NCBI RefSeq assembly: GCF_027886425.1 | Contig: NZ_CP115671.1 | Span: forward strand, 1,674,001-1,738,000 | Source: Brevundimonas vesicularis | GTDB lineage: Bacteria > Pseudomonadota > Alphaproteobacteria > Caulobacterales > Caulobacteraceae | Length of the DNA: 64,000 bases | Reading direction: 5' to 3' | Part shown: one piece after another, positions 43,857 through 51,089 of the stretch | How the letters are laid out: each line of letters opens with the position of its first letter | Numbering within the stretch: position 1 is the first letter of the stretch | The notes under the pieces: model-generated | Databases searched by the model: none | What the model was told of the DNA's origin: nothing | The model's input: the letters and a program-made list of their open reading frames with translations, nothing else | Program-made: the position numbers and the translations under genes

Positions 43857-44590
43857 GCAGCCCTCACGCTGGGCTCTAGTTCCTTCGCAAGGCGCGCGAG
43901 GCCTTTCGGTGTCACACGGCACTGCGTCACCACCTTCTCGCTACCGTCCGAGCGATGAACCGTCGTGGTCTTGTGCTCCAGCAGACCGCTGGCCAGCTTG
44001 TCCTGGTACGCCACGTCCCCAGCGTTGCCGACCCGACCGTAAATCCAGCGGTGCGAACGCAAGAAGGCGAACAGCACCTTGGGTTGGATTTGCAGGGTTT
44101 TCGCCGCGTCGGTGATGCAGAGCGAGCCTTCCGCCGTCGCGATCCGGTCGAGCGCGTCAGCTTTGGGCGTCAGGTCCGCGATCTGGGCCTGCATCTCCAT
44201 CTTGTCGTTTGCGTAGTCGGCAAGCAGGAGACGAAGGTGCGACGGATTGTTCAGGTCGATGGTAGGTTTTTGTGCAGTCCGCTCCAACTCCTCCCATCGG
44301 TCGATGATCCTGGCGCGAAGCTCGACGCTGTAGCCGGACACTAGGATCAGGCATTCACGGCGGGGAAGATTGAAGCACGGAAACTGTCTCCGATTGGCCC
44401 CGAGATAGGAGCCCCCAAAGTTGGGGGCTGGCGTTTGTAGCTCGTCCAGCATGACCTTGATGTCGCGCATCACGTGATCGTGGCGCTTCCCGGTCAGCTC
44501 GGCGATCTCGACCGATGACATGGTCTGCGGTGCGCCGTCCGCCTCGACTGCCAGGAAGGCGAGGGGTTCGCGTTTGGTTAGAGCCACCAT
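43853..44590 (-). CDS. Rha-family regulator with KilAC antirepressor C-terminal domain
   Basis: A 245-residue phage regulator. The N-terminal Rha domain (MSSVEIAELTGKRHDHVMRDIKVML, then FNLPRRECLILVSGYSVELRARIIDRW) is followed by a coiled coil and a KilAC domain (SLCITDAAKTLQIQPKVLFAFLRSHRWIYGR). Such proteins act as antirepressors or modulate lysogeny depending on the host. The ATG overlaps the stop of the upstream small gene, and its stop overlaps the coupling peptide, so it belongs to the same message as the methyltransferase cassette. Confidence 0.88.
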   Translation of the reverse strand: MVALTKREPLAFLAVEADGAPQTMSSVEIAELTGKRHDHVMRDIKVMLDELQTPAPNFGGSYLGANRRQFPCFNLPRRECLILVSGYSVELRARIIDRWEELERTAQKPTIDLNNPSHLRLLLADYANDKMEMQAQIADLTPKADALDRIATAEGSLCITDAAKTLQIQPKVLFAFLRSHRWIYGRVGNAGDVAYQDKLASGLLEHKTTTVHRSDGSEKVVTQCRVTPKGLARLAKELEPSVRAA

Positions 44591-44931
44591 CAGTTTACCC
44601 CCTCTAGGAAAGCGGCGATTTGTTCGACGATGTTGTAGCCGTCGGCGTCGAGGTCACAGGCCCGGAGGTGCTTTAGGTGCCGCACCTTCACAAGCAGGTC
44701 GTCCCGGCTGCGAGCGGGCGTCTTGGCGATGAGGCGCTCATAATCCCAACGTTGGCTGCTGAGCGTGTCTACCTCGTCATCGTCCATGCACCCTTTGATG
44801 CGCTCGTCGATGCTCTGGGTCATCCGCTCCCAGGTCGCGAAATCGCTGGACGCGGCGGCGGCGACGGCTGGAATGGCCGCGATCACAACGGCGGCGGGCG
44901 CTGCGGCGAACAGATTGCGGCGGCTCAGCAT
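44590..44931 (-). CDS. Small protein with a Tat-like signal, unknown function
   Basis: A 113-residue protein. The N-terminus MLSRRNLFAAAPAAVVIAAI resembles a twin-arginine signal (SRRNLF) followed by a hydrophobic stretch ending AAAAS, so it may be exported. The rest is helical and charged (MTQSIDERIKGCMDDDEVDTL). It overlaps its neighbours at both ends (ATGA with Rha, and the stop of the 56-residue gene lies inside its start region). No domain is recognised, and export is an inference. Confidence 0.55.
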   Translation of the reverse strand: MLSRRNLFAAAPAAVVIAAIPAVAAAASSDFATWERMTQSIDERIKGCMDDDEVDTLSSQRWDYERLIAKTPARSRDDLLVKVRHLKHLRACDLDADGYNIVEQIAAFLEGVN

Positions 44932-45095
44932 GCGACCAGCTCCGCAGCGGGAGCCGGGCGGGCCGGGACATTGGAGACGATTGCTGGAGCGTTGCCGCGA
45001 CCGTTGAAGAAGCGGGCGAGATCGCCGAGCGGGTAGGGAGCGGACACCCAGCTTGGGTTCAGCCGGGCAGGCATGGTATGGGCTGCGGAAGCCAT
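44925..45095 (-). CDS. First gene of the regulatory/defence operon, 56 residues, unknown function
   Basis: ATG 45095 has GAGGA about eight bases upstream, and the stop (44925-44927) lies just inside the next gene. The product MASAAHTMPARLNPSWVSAP continues with a Pro/Ala-rich end and no membrane segment. It is the first gene after a divergent promoter region that carries palindromes. No family is recognised. Confidence 0.45.
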   Translation of the reverse strand: MASAAHTMPARLNPSWVSAPYPLGDLARFFNGRGNAPAIVSNVPARPAPAAELVAC

Positions 45096-45127
45096 GACGT
45101 GATCCTCGTTCGATCCGTTGCGGTTAG

Positions 45128-45160
45128 GCCCGGTTCAGAGACTGCAATCTCTGGCCGGGC
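45128..45160. promoter_or_regulatory. Long inverted repeat in the divergent regulatory region
   Basis: GCCCGG (45128-45133) and CAGAGA (45136-45141) pair with TCTCTG (45148-45153) and CCGGGC (45155-45160), giving a near-perfect 12-base inverted repeat. It lies between the 45095 and 45219 starts. It could be an operator or an mRNA hairpin in the leader of either gene. Confidence 0.5.
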
Positions 45161-45169
45161 TGTCCGGTT

Positions 45170-45211
45170 TGTACGTAACCTTGCGTCCGGTGTCAACGGG
45201 TGTTACGGACA
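45170..45211. promoter_or_regulatory. Candidate operator for the ribbon-helix-helix regulator
   Basis: TGTACGTAAC (45170-45179) and GTTACGGACA (45202-45211) form an inverted repeat with nine of ten positions matching, ending eight bases before the ATG of the ribbon-helix-helix gene. Paired half-sites of this kind are how such repressors bind their own promoter. Binding itself is inferred. Confidence 0.45.
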
Positions 45212-45218
45212 ATACGTC

Positions 45219-45374
45219 ATGACCGATAAACCGACCTCTTCCGAGCGCTTCGAGATGCGCGTCCCGTCCGATTGGCTGGCCAAAGTGGACGACTGGCGAC
45301 GAACACAGGACGACCTTCCGTCGCGAGCAGAGGCTATTCGGCGGTTGGTCGAGAAAGGTCTCTCTCAGAAGTAA
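45219..45374 (+). CDS. Ribbon-helix-helix (Arc/CopG-like) DNA-binding protein
   Basis: A 51-residue protein: a beta strand (SERFEMRVPSDWLAKV) followed by two helices (DDWRRTQDDLPSRAEAIRRLVEKGL), the ribbon-helix-helix pattern. It is divergent from the 45095-40774 operon and has palindromes in front of its start, so it may repress itself and that operon. Its 3' end overlaps the convergent superinfection-immunity gene by about 40 bases. The start at 45219 is chosen over an upstream in-frame codon because the fold begins there. Confidence 0.75.
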   Translation: MTDKPTSSERFEMRVPSDWLAKVDDWRRTQDDLPSRAEAIRRLVEKGLSQK

Positions 45375-45627
45375 GCGACCACACGATTGCGGCCGCCCAT
45401 CCTAGGAATGTCCAACCCAGGAGCAGGTTGAGCGCAAAAATCGGCAGCTTCTGACGGTGTTGGCGATGCAGCGCTATCAGCGTTGGAATAAAATACAGCG
45501 CCAGGGCGATAACTGCGAAGGTCAGGTGACCCCCGCTGATTTCGAGCGCGCGGCTGGCGGACAGAAGCACGATCACCAGCAGAATGATGGCAGCGATCAA
45601 AGCCGTCTTCAGATCGATGTTTCTCAT
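45334..45627 (-). CDS. Superinfection immunity protein (T4 Imm-like)
   Basis: A 97-residue membrane protein with segments at about residues 9-27, 34-52 and 62-84. The C-terminal part ALYFIPTLIALHRQHRQK, then IFALNLLLGWTFLGWAAAIV closely follows the superinfection-immunity family pattern (FLPT...K-NH...LNLFLGWT--GW). Such proteins block DNA injection by related incoming phages. It is convergent with the ribbon-helix-helix gene, so their 3' ends overlap. It is probably expressed in the lysogen. Confidence 0.8.
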   Translation of the reverse strand: MRNIDLKTALIAAIILLVIVLLSASRALEISGGHLTFAVIALALYFIPTLIALHRQHRQKLPIFALNLLLGWTFLGWAAAIVWSLTSERDLSRPTAE

Positions 45628-45674
45628 TCGTCACTCCCGAAAGAGCGACAGGCTAGGCGTCGAGAGCTTCTGGC

Positions 45675-46076
45675 TCAACCCGCCTTTGTGTCGGGCGAAG
45701 TCTTGCCTTGTGGGAGAACTGCTGGCGCAGATGGCGGAGCATCTTCCTTACCGGCTTCCACCTTTAAACGAAGATCGCCTGCAACAAGCCACCCAACCAC
45801 CAGCACGACCACAGCGATAACGCCACCTACAACCCAGGCCGCGCCCCGAACAAACGAGACTTTTGCCCTCACGTCGTCAACTTGGGTTTCAAGCTTGTCG
45901 ACCGTCGCCTGAAGAGCATCAACCTTTTGCTCAACTCGCGAAAACGAGCCTTTCAGCTCGAACATGGCCTGAAGCAGGAAGCTGTGGCTACCGGCAACTT
46001 CCGGCGGAACGGATTGGGCGAAACGGTCGTCCGGCGTGACCGACCTGCCATTATCGGCAGTTGGCGGTCTAGCCAT
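45675..46076 (-). CDS. Coiled-coil membrane protein, unknown function
   Basis: A 133-residue protein. A coiled coil (SFSRVEQKVDALQATVDKLE, residues about 43-70) is followed by a membrane segment (AAWVVGGVIAVVVLVVGWLVAG) and a Pro-rich tail. The domain order resembles small phage membrane proteins of lysis or exclusion modules. The ATG overlaps the end of the upstream gene. It lies in the cargo block between tail chaperone and regulator genes. No family is recognised. Confidence 0.55.
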   Translation of the reverse strand: MARPPTADNGRSVTPDDRFAQSVPPEVAGSHSFLLQAMFELKGSFSRVEQKVDALQATVDKLETQVDDVRAKVSFVRGAAWVVGGVIAVVVLVVGWLVAGDLRLKVEAGKEDAPPSAPAVLPQGKTSPDTKAG

Positions 46077-46341
46077 GAGCAGGAGCCTCGATCTTTGCCT
46101 TCATCCAATCCCATATGTCGACCGGCGCACGGCCATGGTACGTCGACATGCCGATCACGACGGCCGAGTTAAACTCGCCTGAAGCAAGTCCGATAGTCGT
46201 TGAAATATCTTGCGCCGTGCCGGTTGCAGCGATCAGCGTAGCGCTGTCGCTCAAGTTCAAGACATTTCCCGGGTAGCTCTGGTGGATGCGCATCTGAAGC
46301 GCGGAGTTTGGGACAAGGCTGACGACGACGAAGATGTTCAT
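46069..46341 (-). CDS. Small prophage protein of 90 residues, unknown function
   Basis: The chosen start (ATG 46341, MNIFVVVSLVPNSALQMRIH) gives a compact alpha/beta-looking protein ending MKAKIEAPAHG. No signal, membrane segment or recognised domain is seen. It overlaps the coiled-coil membrane protein gene by eight bases, suggesting coupling. It is the first gene after the tail chaperones and belongs to the cargo block. Confidence 0.5.
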   Translation of the reverse strand: MNIFVVVSLVPNSALQMRIHQSYPGNVLNLSDSATLIAATGTAQDISTTIGLASGEFNSAVVIGMSTYHGRAPVDIWDWMKAKIEAPAHG

Positions 46342-46402
46342 TGCCGGATATGTGGTCCTACGGAGGGCGTCCGTCAAACTCTCACATCATTGCGAAGGTT
46401 TC

Positions 46403-46822
46403 TCAATCGGGTTGTATGTCCACGATCTCGACACCATAGACGCGCGCGATCCGGTTGAACTCGGCGTCGGCCATCGCCTCGGCGTCGGAGGCCTTGCCTG
46501 TCGGGTCGAAGAACTCGCGGAAATAGTGCTGCGGCCCTGACAGCGTCGGCTCCCGCTCAACGGCGAGACGGGCGACCATCCACCCGGTCCAGAGGGCCGA
46601 GGCCGCTTCACCGCGCCCGCGCTCGGTCAGGATCATGCCCAGGCGATAGGGCGTCAGCTTCCAGAACTCGGCTTCGGACAGTCCGCCTTTCAGCGCCGCC
46701 CGAAGAGCCGCCTCCACAGCGTCGGCCGGCGCGTCTGAGGGTTTGCGGGGCCAGCTTCGGCGGACCTCCCGGCCGGGCCGTATTGGGCAAGTTCCCAAGC
46801 ATCCCAGCAGGCTTTCATGCAA
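46403..46822 (-). CDS. Tail assembly chaperone, second frame (possible -1 frameshift product)
   Basis: The frame runs from about 46822 to a stop at 46403. Its core, AALKGGLSEAEFWKLTPYRLG and on to LTERGRGEA, looks like the DUF2376/Rcc01693-type chaperone (xAEFWxLTPxEL). No good ATG with ribosome-binding site exists; GTG 46717 and TTG 46822 are weak. It is in the -1 frame relative to the overlapping gene, as in lambda gpG-gpGT, so it may be made by ribosomal slippage, for example at GGCCCCGC, or the gene may be broken by a lost base. The last 40 residues are helical. Confidence 0.55.
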   Translation of the reverse strand: MHESLLGCLGTCPIRPGREVRRSWPRKPSDAPADAVEAALRAALKGGLSEAEFWKLTPYRLGMILTERGRGEAASALWTGWMVARLAVEREPTLSGPQHYFREFFDPTGKASDAEAMADAEFNRIARVYGVEIVDIQPD

Positions 46823-47070
46823 GGCGACAGCGGGTAGACGGCGACAGGGGCCCCGATCACGTCTGCCTTGGTGATGGCGCCGGCGGTCAGAACCTCCAGC
46901 AGATCACCGAGCGCAGACGACGCCCCGGCACGGCCCTTCTGGAGCACCTTGAAGCGATCCAGCAGCCAATCATGGCCCTTGGCGTCCAAGGCGGCGAAGG
47001 TCAGTTGCAGGGCGACCTGCCGCTCGTCTGGGAGCGACAGGCGCACAATGCCGAGGCGGGCGTCGTTCAT
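46690..47070 (-). CDS. Tail assembly chaperone, first frame (GTA gp10-like)
   Basis: A 126-residue protein, MNDARLGIVRLSLPDERQVA followed by ALDAKGHDWLLDRF, placed directly after the major tail protein gene. This is the position and style of the tail tube chaperone (gpG or GTA gp10). Its C-terminal end (RRPTLWRRLFGRR) overlaps the second chaperone frame by about 130 bases. Chaperones of this type help the tape measure fold and guide tube assembly. The start overlaps the tail-protein stop by a short gap. Confidence 0.65.
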   Translation of the reverse strand: MNDARLGIVRLSLPDERQVALQLTFAALDAKGHDWLLDRFKVLQKGRAGASSALGDLLEVLTAGAITKADVIGAPVAVYPLSPCMKACWDAWELAQYGPAGRSAEAGPANPQTRRPTLWRRLFGRR

Positions 47071-47071
47071 G

Positions 47072-47494
47072 TTACGGCGTGACCGTGGTGCGGGTCGGCT
47101 TAGCGTCGGGGGTCGCCGATACGCTGTAGGTCACCACGCCGTTGACGGGGGCGGTCAGCGACACGGTCGGGACGCTCTTGAACTCCTGGGCCTTGGCACC
47201 GCGCAGCAGGCGGAAGCCAATCGGCTCGTTGTCGTCGCAGGCCTCATGGATGGCGATCTGGGCTTCATCCGTGGGCTCATCGTGCATGGTGAAGGTCAGG
47301 GGCACGTTAGGCCGGGCGCCCGAGATGCTTTCCTGCGTGCCAGGGGCGGTGTCGAAGTCGGTGACGTCGATGCGGTTTTCGGAGAAGCCGAGGCCATTGG
47401 CCACGGTGACGCCGGGAACGTTCGTCCAGTCGGGCGAGCCGTCGGTGCCGAGGTTGACCTCGACCTTGATCGCCCCTTGAGCCAGATAGGCCAT
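47072..47494 (-). CDS. Major tail (tube) protein
   Basis: A 140-residue beta-rich protein that starts MAYLAQGAIKVEVNLGTDGS. The GFSENRIDVTDFDTAPGTQE stretch and a closing Ig-like VTYSVSATPD strand are typical of phage tail tube proteins of the TP901-1 type. Position fits: after the tail terminator-like genes and before the chaperones. It would form stacked hexamers of the tail tube. The start has a Shine-Dalgarno-like GGACTGAC upstream at moderate strength. Confidence 0.75.
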   Translation of the reverse strand: MAYLAQGAIKVEVNLGTDGSPDWTNVPGVTVANGLGFSENRIDVTDFDTAPGTQESISGARPNVPLTFTMHDEPTDEAQIAIHEACDDNEPIGFRLLRGAKAQEFKSVPTVSLTAPVNGVVTYSVSATPDAKPTRTTVTP

Positions 47495-47497
47495 AGG

Positions 47498-47926
47498 TCA
47501 GTCCTTTTTCAGTTGGAGCCGGAGCTGAACCCGCCGACCGACCAGCGAGGGGTCAGTGGTCGGCGCTGCAACCGGCCCGGTAGCGGTCGCGAGAGAGCAG
47601 GTTCCGTCCTCGACCTCGATCTGTGAGGCCTGGAGGTGGAAGAGGTCGCGGATGTCGCGGCCCAGCGCGTCGATGGCGGCTGTCGAGCCGGTGTCGCGAG
47701 CGTAGAGGCGGACGTCCTGGGTGATGTCGCGGATGGTCTCGGAGAAGGTGCTGGCGTCGATGTCGCCCGATGGCGCGGCGATCACCAAGGCGGACTTACC
47801 CGTGAACTGGAAGTCGTCGGGGGCACGGTCGTTGAAGATGGCGGCGCGGCCTTCGAATACGTCGAGGCGGTCGATGATCGACAGCGAGCTGTTCAGGCGG
47901 GCGAAGATGGCGGCGGTGCTGTTCAT
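47498..47926 (-). CDS. Tail terminator/completion protein (DUF3168)
   Basis: A 142-residue protein, MNSTAAIFARLNSSLSIIDR followed by VFEGRAAIFNDRAP, YARDTGSTAAIDALGRDIRDLFH and a closing VGRRVQLRLQ strand. This is the pattern of DUF3168 proteins that cap the tail at the head-proximal end. It lies between the HK97 gp10-like and tail tube genes. The ATG would overlap the stop of the upstream gene if that gene's frame is restored. Confidence 0.75.
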   Translation of the reverse strand: MNSTAAIFARLNSSLSIIDRLDVFEGRAAIFNDRAPDDFQFTGKSALVIAAPSGDIDASTFSETIRDITQDVRLYARDTGSTAAIDALGRDIRDLFHLQASQIEVEDGTCSLATATGPVAAPTTDPSLVGRRVQLRLQLKKD

Positions 47927-48320
47927 TCTCTCGCCCCCTGACGAACGCCTCGGTCAGCTCGCGCTGGTTCTCTTTCGCCGGCACATCCATGAAGGGGCGC
48001 GCCGCAATGCGCTCGGTGCCGTTGTGCAGGGGCAGGGCGTAGGCGGCGTTGGCGGTGACCGTGCCGACCTTGGCGTCCCCGTCGTCGCGGATGGTCGGAT
48101 CGGCGTTCGTGTTGGCGACGAGGTTGCCCAGGTCGCGGGCAGGTGGCTCGCCGGGGGCTGAGGCCTGATGCTTCCCGTATTGCTTCCCGGTCCCGGCGCG
48201 GTTCAGCACGTCGGTCTTGAGGATGCGCTCGTATTCCCCGAGTGCCGGTCGAAGGCCAGCTTCAGCCGCGCGATCCGAAACGGCATCGATGGCGCCGAGG
48301 TCGAGCGTGACTTTCGCCAT
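47923..48320 (-). CDS. HK97 gp10-like head-tail protein, C-terminal frame disturbed
   Basis: About 132 residues: MAKVTLDLGAIDAVSDRAAE, then GTGKQYGKHQASAPGEPPAR, typical of HK97 gp10 family proteins, and NGTERIAARPFMDVPAKENQ. As sequenced, the frame runs past the next gene's start with Arg/His-rich residues to 47796. One more G in the five-base G run at about 47936-47940 (minus strand) would end the protein at a TGA overlapping the next ATG (ATGA). This is probably the real end. It joins the tail to the connector. Confidence 0.7.
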
Positions 48321-48342
48321 CGGGGTCTCCTATGACGACCGG

Positions 48343-48528
48343 ATGTCCGAACCTTTGAAGCTCGTCATCGTCTCGCTCACCGAGCCGCGCCAATATCTGA
48401 CAGCAGGCAAGGAATGGTCGCCGGATCGGAGCGAAGCCGTCGAACTGGACTGGCGCGAGGCCGCTGAGATGAGGGCGTCGCTGCCGAAGGGCGTTCAAGC
48501 CGCTCCGGTGCCGGCGAAGGACGCCTAG
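48343..48528 (+). CDS. Plus-strand cargo gene of 61 residues in the head-tail module
   Basis: A small gene on the opposite strand to its neighbours. The product MSEPLKLVIVSLTEPRQYLT continues with an acidic helix (EAVELDWREAAEMRASL) and a Pro/Ala end. Its 3' end overlaps the stop of the next minus-strand gene by four bases. No family is recognised. The position, filling a gap between two late genes, fits a moron. Another ATG at 48332 is in a different frame. Confidence 0.45.
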   Translation: MSEPLKLVIVSLTEPRQYLTAGKEWSPDRSEAVELDWREAAEMRASLPKGVQAAPVPAKDA

Positions 48529-48899
48529 CGCGCCTGCAACTCGGCTAGGGCGCCGGCCAGGTCGCCTGTCCGCTCGATGACTTCGAACGTGGTCATCAGC
48601 AGGCCCTTGGCGGGGTCTGGCGCTGCGATCTTGTGGCCCTTCGCTGGATGGATGCCGGACGGCAGGCTGGCGGCGAGGACCAAGACGCGTCGATCGGTTG
48701 CAGGTATGCCCAGCGCGACGCGGCGGGTGTCCTTGTAGCTGCCGACCAGGGCCTTGCAGGGGTAGATGGTCGCCGGGCCCGTGGTGTAACCGCCCTGGCC
48801 ATCTGGAGTGCGGGCGCCCGGAACAGTGAGGGAGCCGTCTTCGAAGTCGTCTCCGAAGTCTTCCAGCGCCTCATCAGCAACACCGTCGAGGATGCTCAT
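48525..48899 (-). CDS. Head-tail connector protein, unknown family
   Basis: A 124-residue protein with start MSILDGVADEALEDFGDDFE at 48899, overlapping the stop of the head morphogenesis gene (ATGA). The body (YPCKALVGSYKDTRRVALG, RRVLVLAASLPSGIHPAKG) is beta-rich like small neck/connector proteins in this slot. No membrane segment is present. The function is inferred from position. Confidence 0.6.
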   Translation of the reverse strand: MSILDGVADEALEDFGDDFEDGSLTVPGARTPDGQGGYTTGPATIYPCKALVGSYKDTRRVALGIPATDRRVLVLAASLPSGIHPAKGHKIAAPDPAKGLLMTTFEVIERTGDLAGALAELQAR

Positions 48900-49921
48900 A
48901 GGGGCCACTTCCTGATCGCGATGAACTCGTCGCAGCGGCAGGCCACGATCTCGGACGCCGGCGCGCCGCGTGAGGTGTCGCCGGGGAACATCATCTGGGC
49001 GCCGCTCGGGCTGGTAAACGGCATGTCGAGCCCGCGCACCTCTTGCCCGTTCATGGCGTCGTGAGTGTCGCGCTGGCGTCCGTCTTCCGTGGTGGACCAG
49101 CCGCGCACGATGTCCATGACCCCGACCCGGCCATCGTCGACGAGTTGCTGGAACGCCTCATGCTTGGCGGCGCGGATGGCGGGCAGGCCTTCGGTACGCG
49201 CGATGACCTCGCCCCGAAGACGGACCAGGCGGGCGGAATAGTGGGTGACGGCCGTGCGGGCGGTCTCGGGCGGGACGGGCTTGCCTGTCTCGATGGCGCG
49301 GACCACGGCCCGGTCATAGCGGCGATCGCGCTGGTTCCGGGTCAGATAGTTGCGGAGCAGGGCAGGGTCCGTCGACGCCAACTCGGCGCGGGCGGTGGCG
49401 ACGTAGTCACGATACGGACCAGACAGACCGATCAGGCCGCCTTCGCGGTTTCCGGTGGCTCGGCTGATCCTTCCGACCAGATCCAGCGCGATAGACCGCG
49501 GGCCGGCGCCGCGCGCCATGCCGTCGGCAAGGAAAGCGCGGGCCTGATCGATTTCGCCCTGGGTCAGGCGGGTGATGAGCGTGGCGGCCGTCTCGCGGAT
49601 GATCGCGGCGGCGCGCTGGTTGCCGGGGTCGAAGCGGAAGCCGATCGACACAGCGGCCGGCATGGTGGCGACAGCGCCTTGACCCCCGGCGGTGAAGGCC
49701 TCGACCAACTTGGCTTCCAGCGGCTGGAACGCGGCTCGGTCGATGTGCAGCGCCTGCATGGCGGCATCGAGGTCGCGGCGCTCCAGGGCCAGAAGCAGCT
49801 TCTGGAACTCAACCTCGCGGGTCAGGTCTTTCACTGCTGCCATGAAGGCCTGGGCGACCTCCGGGCCATACTTCGCCGCCAGCTCCCGGAAGAGCCGTTT
49901 CTGAGACGGGCGTCTGGCCAT
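48896..49921 (-). CDS. Phage head morphogenesis protein (minor head, gp7/Mu F-like)
   Basis: A 341-residue protein. The C-terminal third has the minor head signature: ARTEGLPAIRAAKHEAFQQL, WSTTEDGRQRDTHDAMNGQ, and CRC followed by a short end (ACRCDEFI). The N-terminal part is helical. Such proteins bind the portal and are packaged in small numbers. The ATG is at 49921 just after the 86-residue gene. Its stop overlaps the connector gene. Confidence 0.75.
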   Translation of the reverse strand: MARRPSQKRLFRELAAKYGPEVAQAFMAAVKDLTREVEFQKLLLALERRDLDAAMQALHIDRAAFQPLEAKLVEAFTAGGQGAVATMPAAVSIGFRFDPGNQRAAAIIRETAATLITRLTQGEIDQARAFLADGMARGAGPRSIALDLVGRISRATGNREGGLIGLSGPYRDYVATARAELASTDPALLRNYLTRNQRDRRYDRAVVRAIETGKPVPPETARTAVTHYSARLVRLRGEVIARTEGLPAIRAAKHEAFQQLVDDGRVGVMDIVRGWSTTEDGRQRDTHDAMNGQEVRGLDMPFTSPSGAQMMFPGDTSRGAPASEIVACRCDEFIAIRKWPL

Positions 49922-49926
49922 GTTTG

Positions 49927-50187
49927 TTATGGCCGAAGCGCTCGGACGTGGGTGGCGGACTCGGCCATGGCGTCGAGATAGGCTTCGAACTGCGCTCGGG
50001 CGACCTCGCGGAGGCGCTCGATCTCAGCTTGCGGCTGATCGTTGTAGATAGCCTTCTGCATCAGGTCGGCCGTCGTCACGACGTCGAGGATGATCTCCGT
50101 CGACATCTTTGACGGCATCCGGTGCGCGGTTTCGCGCTGATGTTCGGGATCGTTCGCCACAGCCTGGACAGTCGCACAGGTCAGCAT
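49927..50187 (-). CDS. Small head-module protein, unknown function
   Basis: An 86-residue helical protein (MLTCATVQAVANDPEHQRET, then EIERLREVARAQFEAYLDAM). The ATG at 50187 follows the stop of the DnaT-like gene by one base, and a TTG at 50196 is an alternative. No membrane segment or domain is recognised. The position suggests a minor head or connector component. Confidence 0.5.
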   Translation of the reverse strand: MLTCATVQAVANDPEHQRETAHRMPSKMSTEIILDVVTTADLMQKAIYNDQPQAEIERLREVARAQFEAYLDAMAESATHVRALRP

Positions 50188-50188
50188 G

Positions 50189-50680
50189 TCAGCCAACCGC
50201 CCATAGGCCGAGTGCCGCCGGAGCGTCTTCTGGAATGAGGAAGGGGGCGAGCAGGCCTTCGACGGCGCTCAGCCGCAGCGTGTTGTCGGTGACGGCGTTG
50301 CCGCTGCCCTCGAAATATTCCTTCTCGATCACGTCCACCTTCTTGCGCTTCAGAGCGCCTGAGTTGGCTGCGGAGATCGAGAGCGAGCCGGGCTTCAGCG
50401 CTTCCTGGATGGCCGCATGATAGCTGGCGATGATGACGTTGCGCGGGATCACATCGGCGGCGACCGGCGTCTTCCATGCCGTCGCGTTGATCCGGGGCCA
50501 GGCGCGCTCCTGGTCGATCCCGCCGGCTGGCTCGCCGCGGAACCGGGCCCCGTAGAGGCCGTCGAGGTAGTCGCTGGCCCTCTGGCGCAGCTGGGCCACG
50601 GTCAGGTCTCCGGTCGAAGTGGAATAGCCGTTCTCGGCCGCCCACTCGGTGAACCCTTGGTCTGATCCGTAGCCCGCCAC
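50189..50680 (-). CDS. DnaT-like head-tail adaptor protein
   Basis: A 163-residue protein with GTG start. It shows the pattern of phage proteins labelled DnaT-like ssDNA-binding: an N-terminal helix (WAAENGYS), LRQRASDYLDGLYGARFRG, AWPRINATAW, DVIPRNVIIASYHAAIQEAL and a C-terminal QRLSAVEGLL-like segment (LRLSAVEGLLAPFL). In this gene order such proteins act as connector or adaptor rather than in replication. It follows a small gene by three bases. Confidence 0.65.
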   Translation of the reverse strand: MAGYGSDQGFTEWAAENGYSTSTGDLTVAQLRQRASDYLDGLYGARFRGEPAGGIDQERAWPRINATAWKTPVAADVIPRNVIIASYHAAIQEALKPGSLSISAANSGALKRKKVDVIEKEYFEGSGNAVTDNTLRLSAVEGLLAPFLIPEDAPAALGLWAVG

Positions 50681-50683
50681 GTC

Positions 50684-51031
50684 TTAGGCCTTGGCCTGCG
50701 AGGCGACGAACGCCTGCTTGTCCTCGTCGGACAGGGCATTGAAGGCATCGGCGTCGGCCTTCGAGATGCCTTCCAGCAGCACCTGTTCGCCTTGGGTGAT
50801 GTTGAACTTGCCGCCGCCGTGATGCTCGGCCTTCAGGGCGCCGTCGTTGTTGACGCCCTTCTTGCCCTTCCTGCCGCCGCCGATCGCGACGAATCGACCG
50901 CCCCAGGGGTGGGGCTCGACCGGCTGGCCTTCGTCGTTGACGTCGAAGTCGGCGACATCGAGTTCGGTGCCGACCGGGATTTCCTTGCCTTCGCCATCGT
51001 AGATGCCGCCGGCGGTGACGCGAATGCGCAT
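50684..51031 (-). CDS. Small structural-module protein, unknown function
   Basis: A 115-residue protein, MRIRVTAGGIYDGEGKEIPV, with a Gly/Lys-rich middle (GGGRKGKKGVNNDG) and a helical end (SKADADAFNALSDEDKQAF). It sits directly after the major capsid gene. The N-terminal half resembles short beta-barrel head-tail proteins; the C-terminal helix is like those seen in phage head-associated proteins. The function is not known. Confidence 0.55.
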   Translation of the reverse strand: MRIRVTAGGIYDGEGKEIPVGTELDVADFDVNDEGQPVEPHPWGGRFVAIGGGRKGKKGVNNDGALKAEHHGGGKFNITQGEQVLLEGISKADADAFNALSDEDKQAFVASQAKA

Positions 51032-51089
51032 GGAGCGCTCCTTTCCTCGCGATGAGGGAAGGGCCCAGCCGGAGCCAGGCCCCGCCGGG

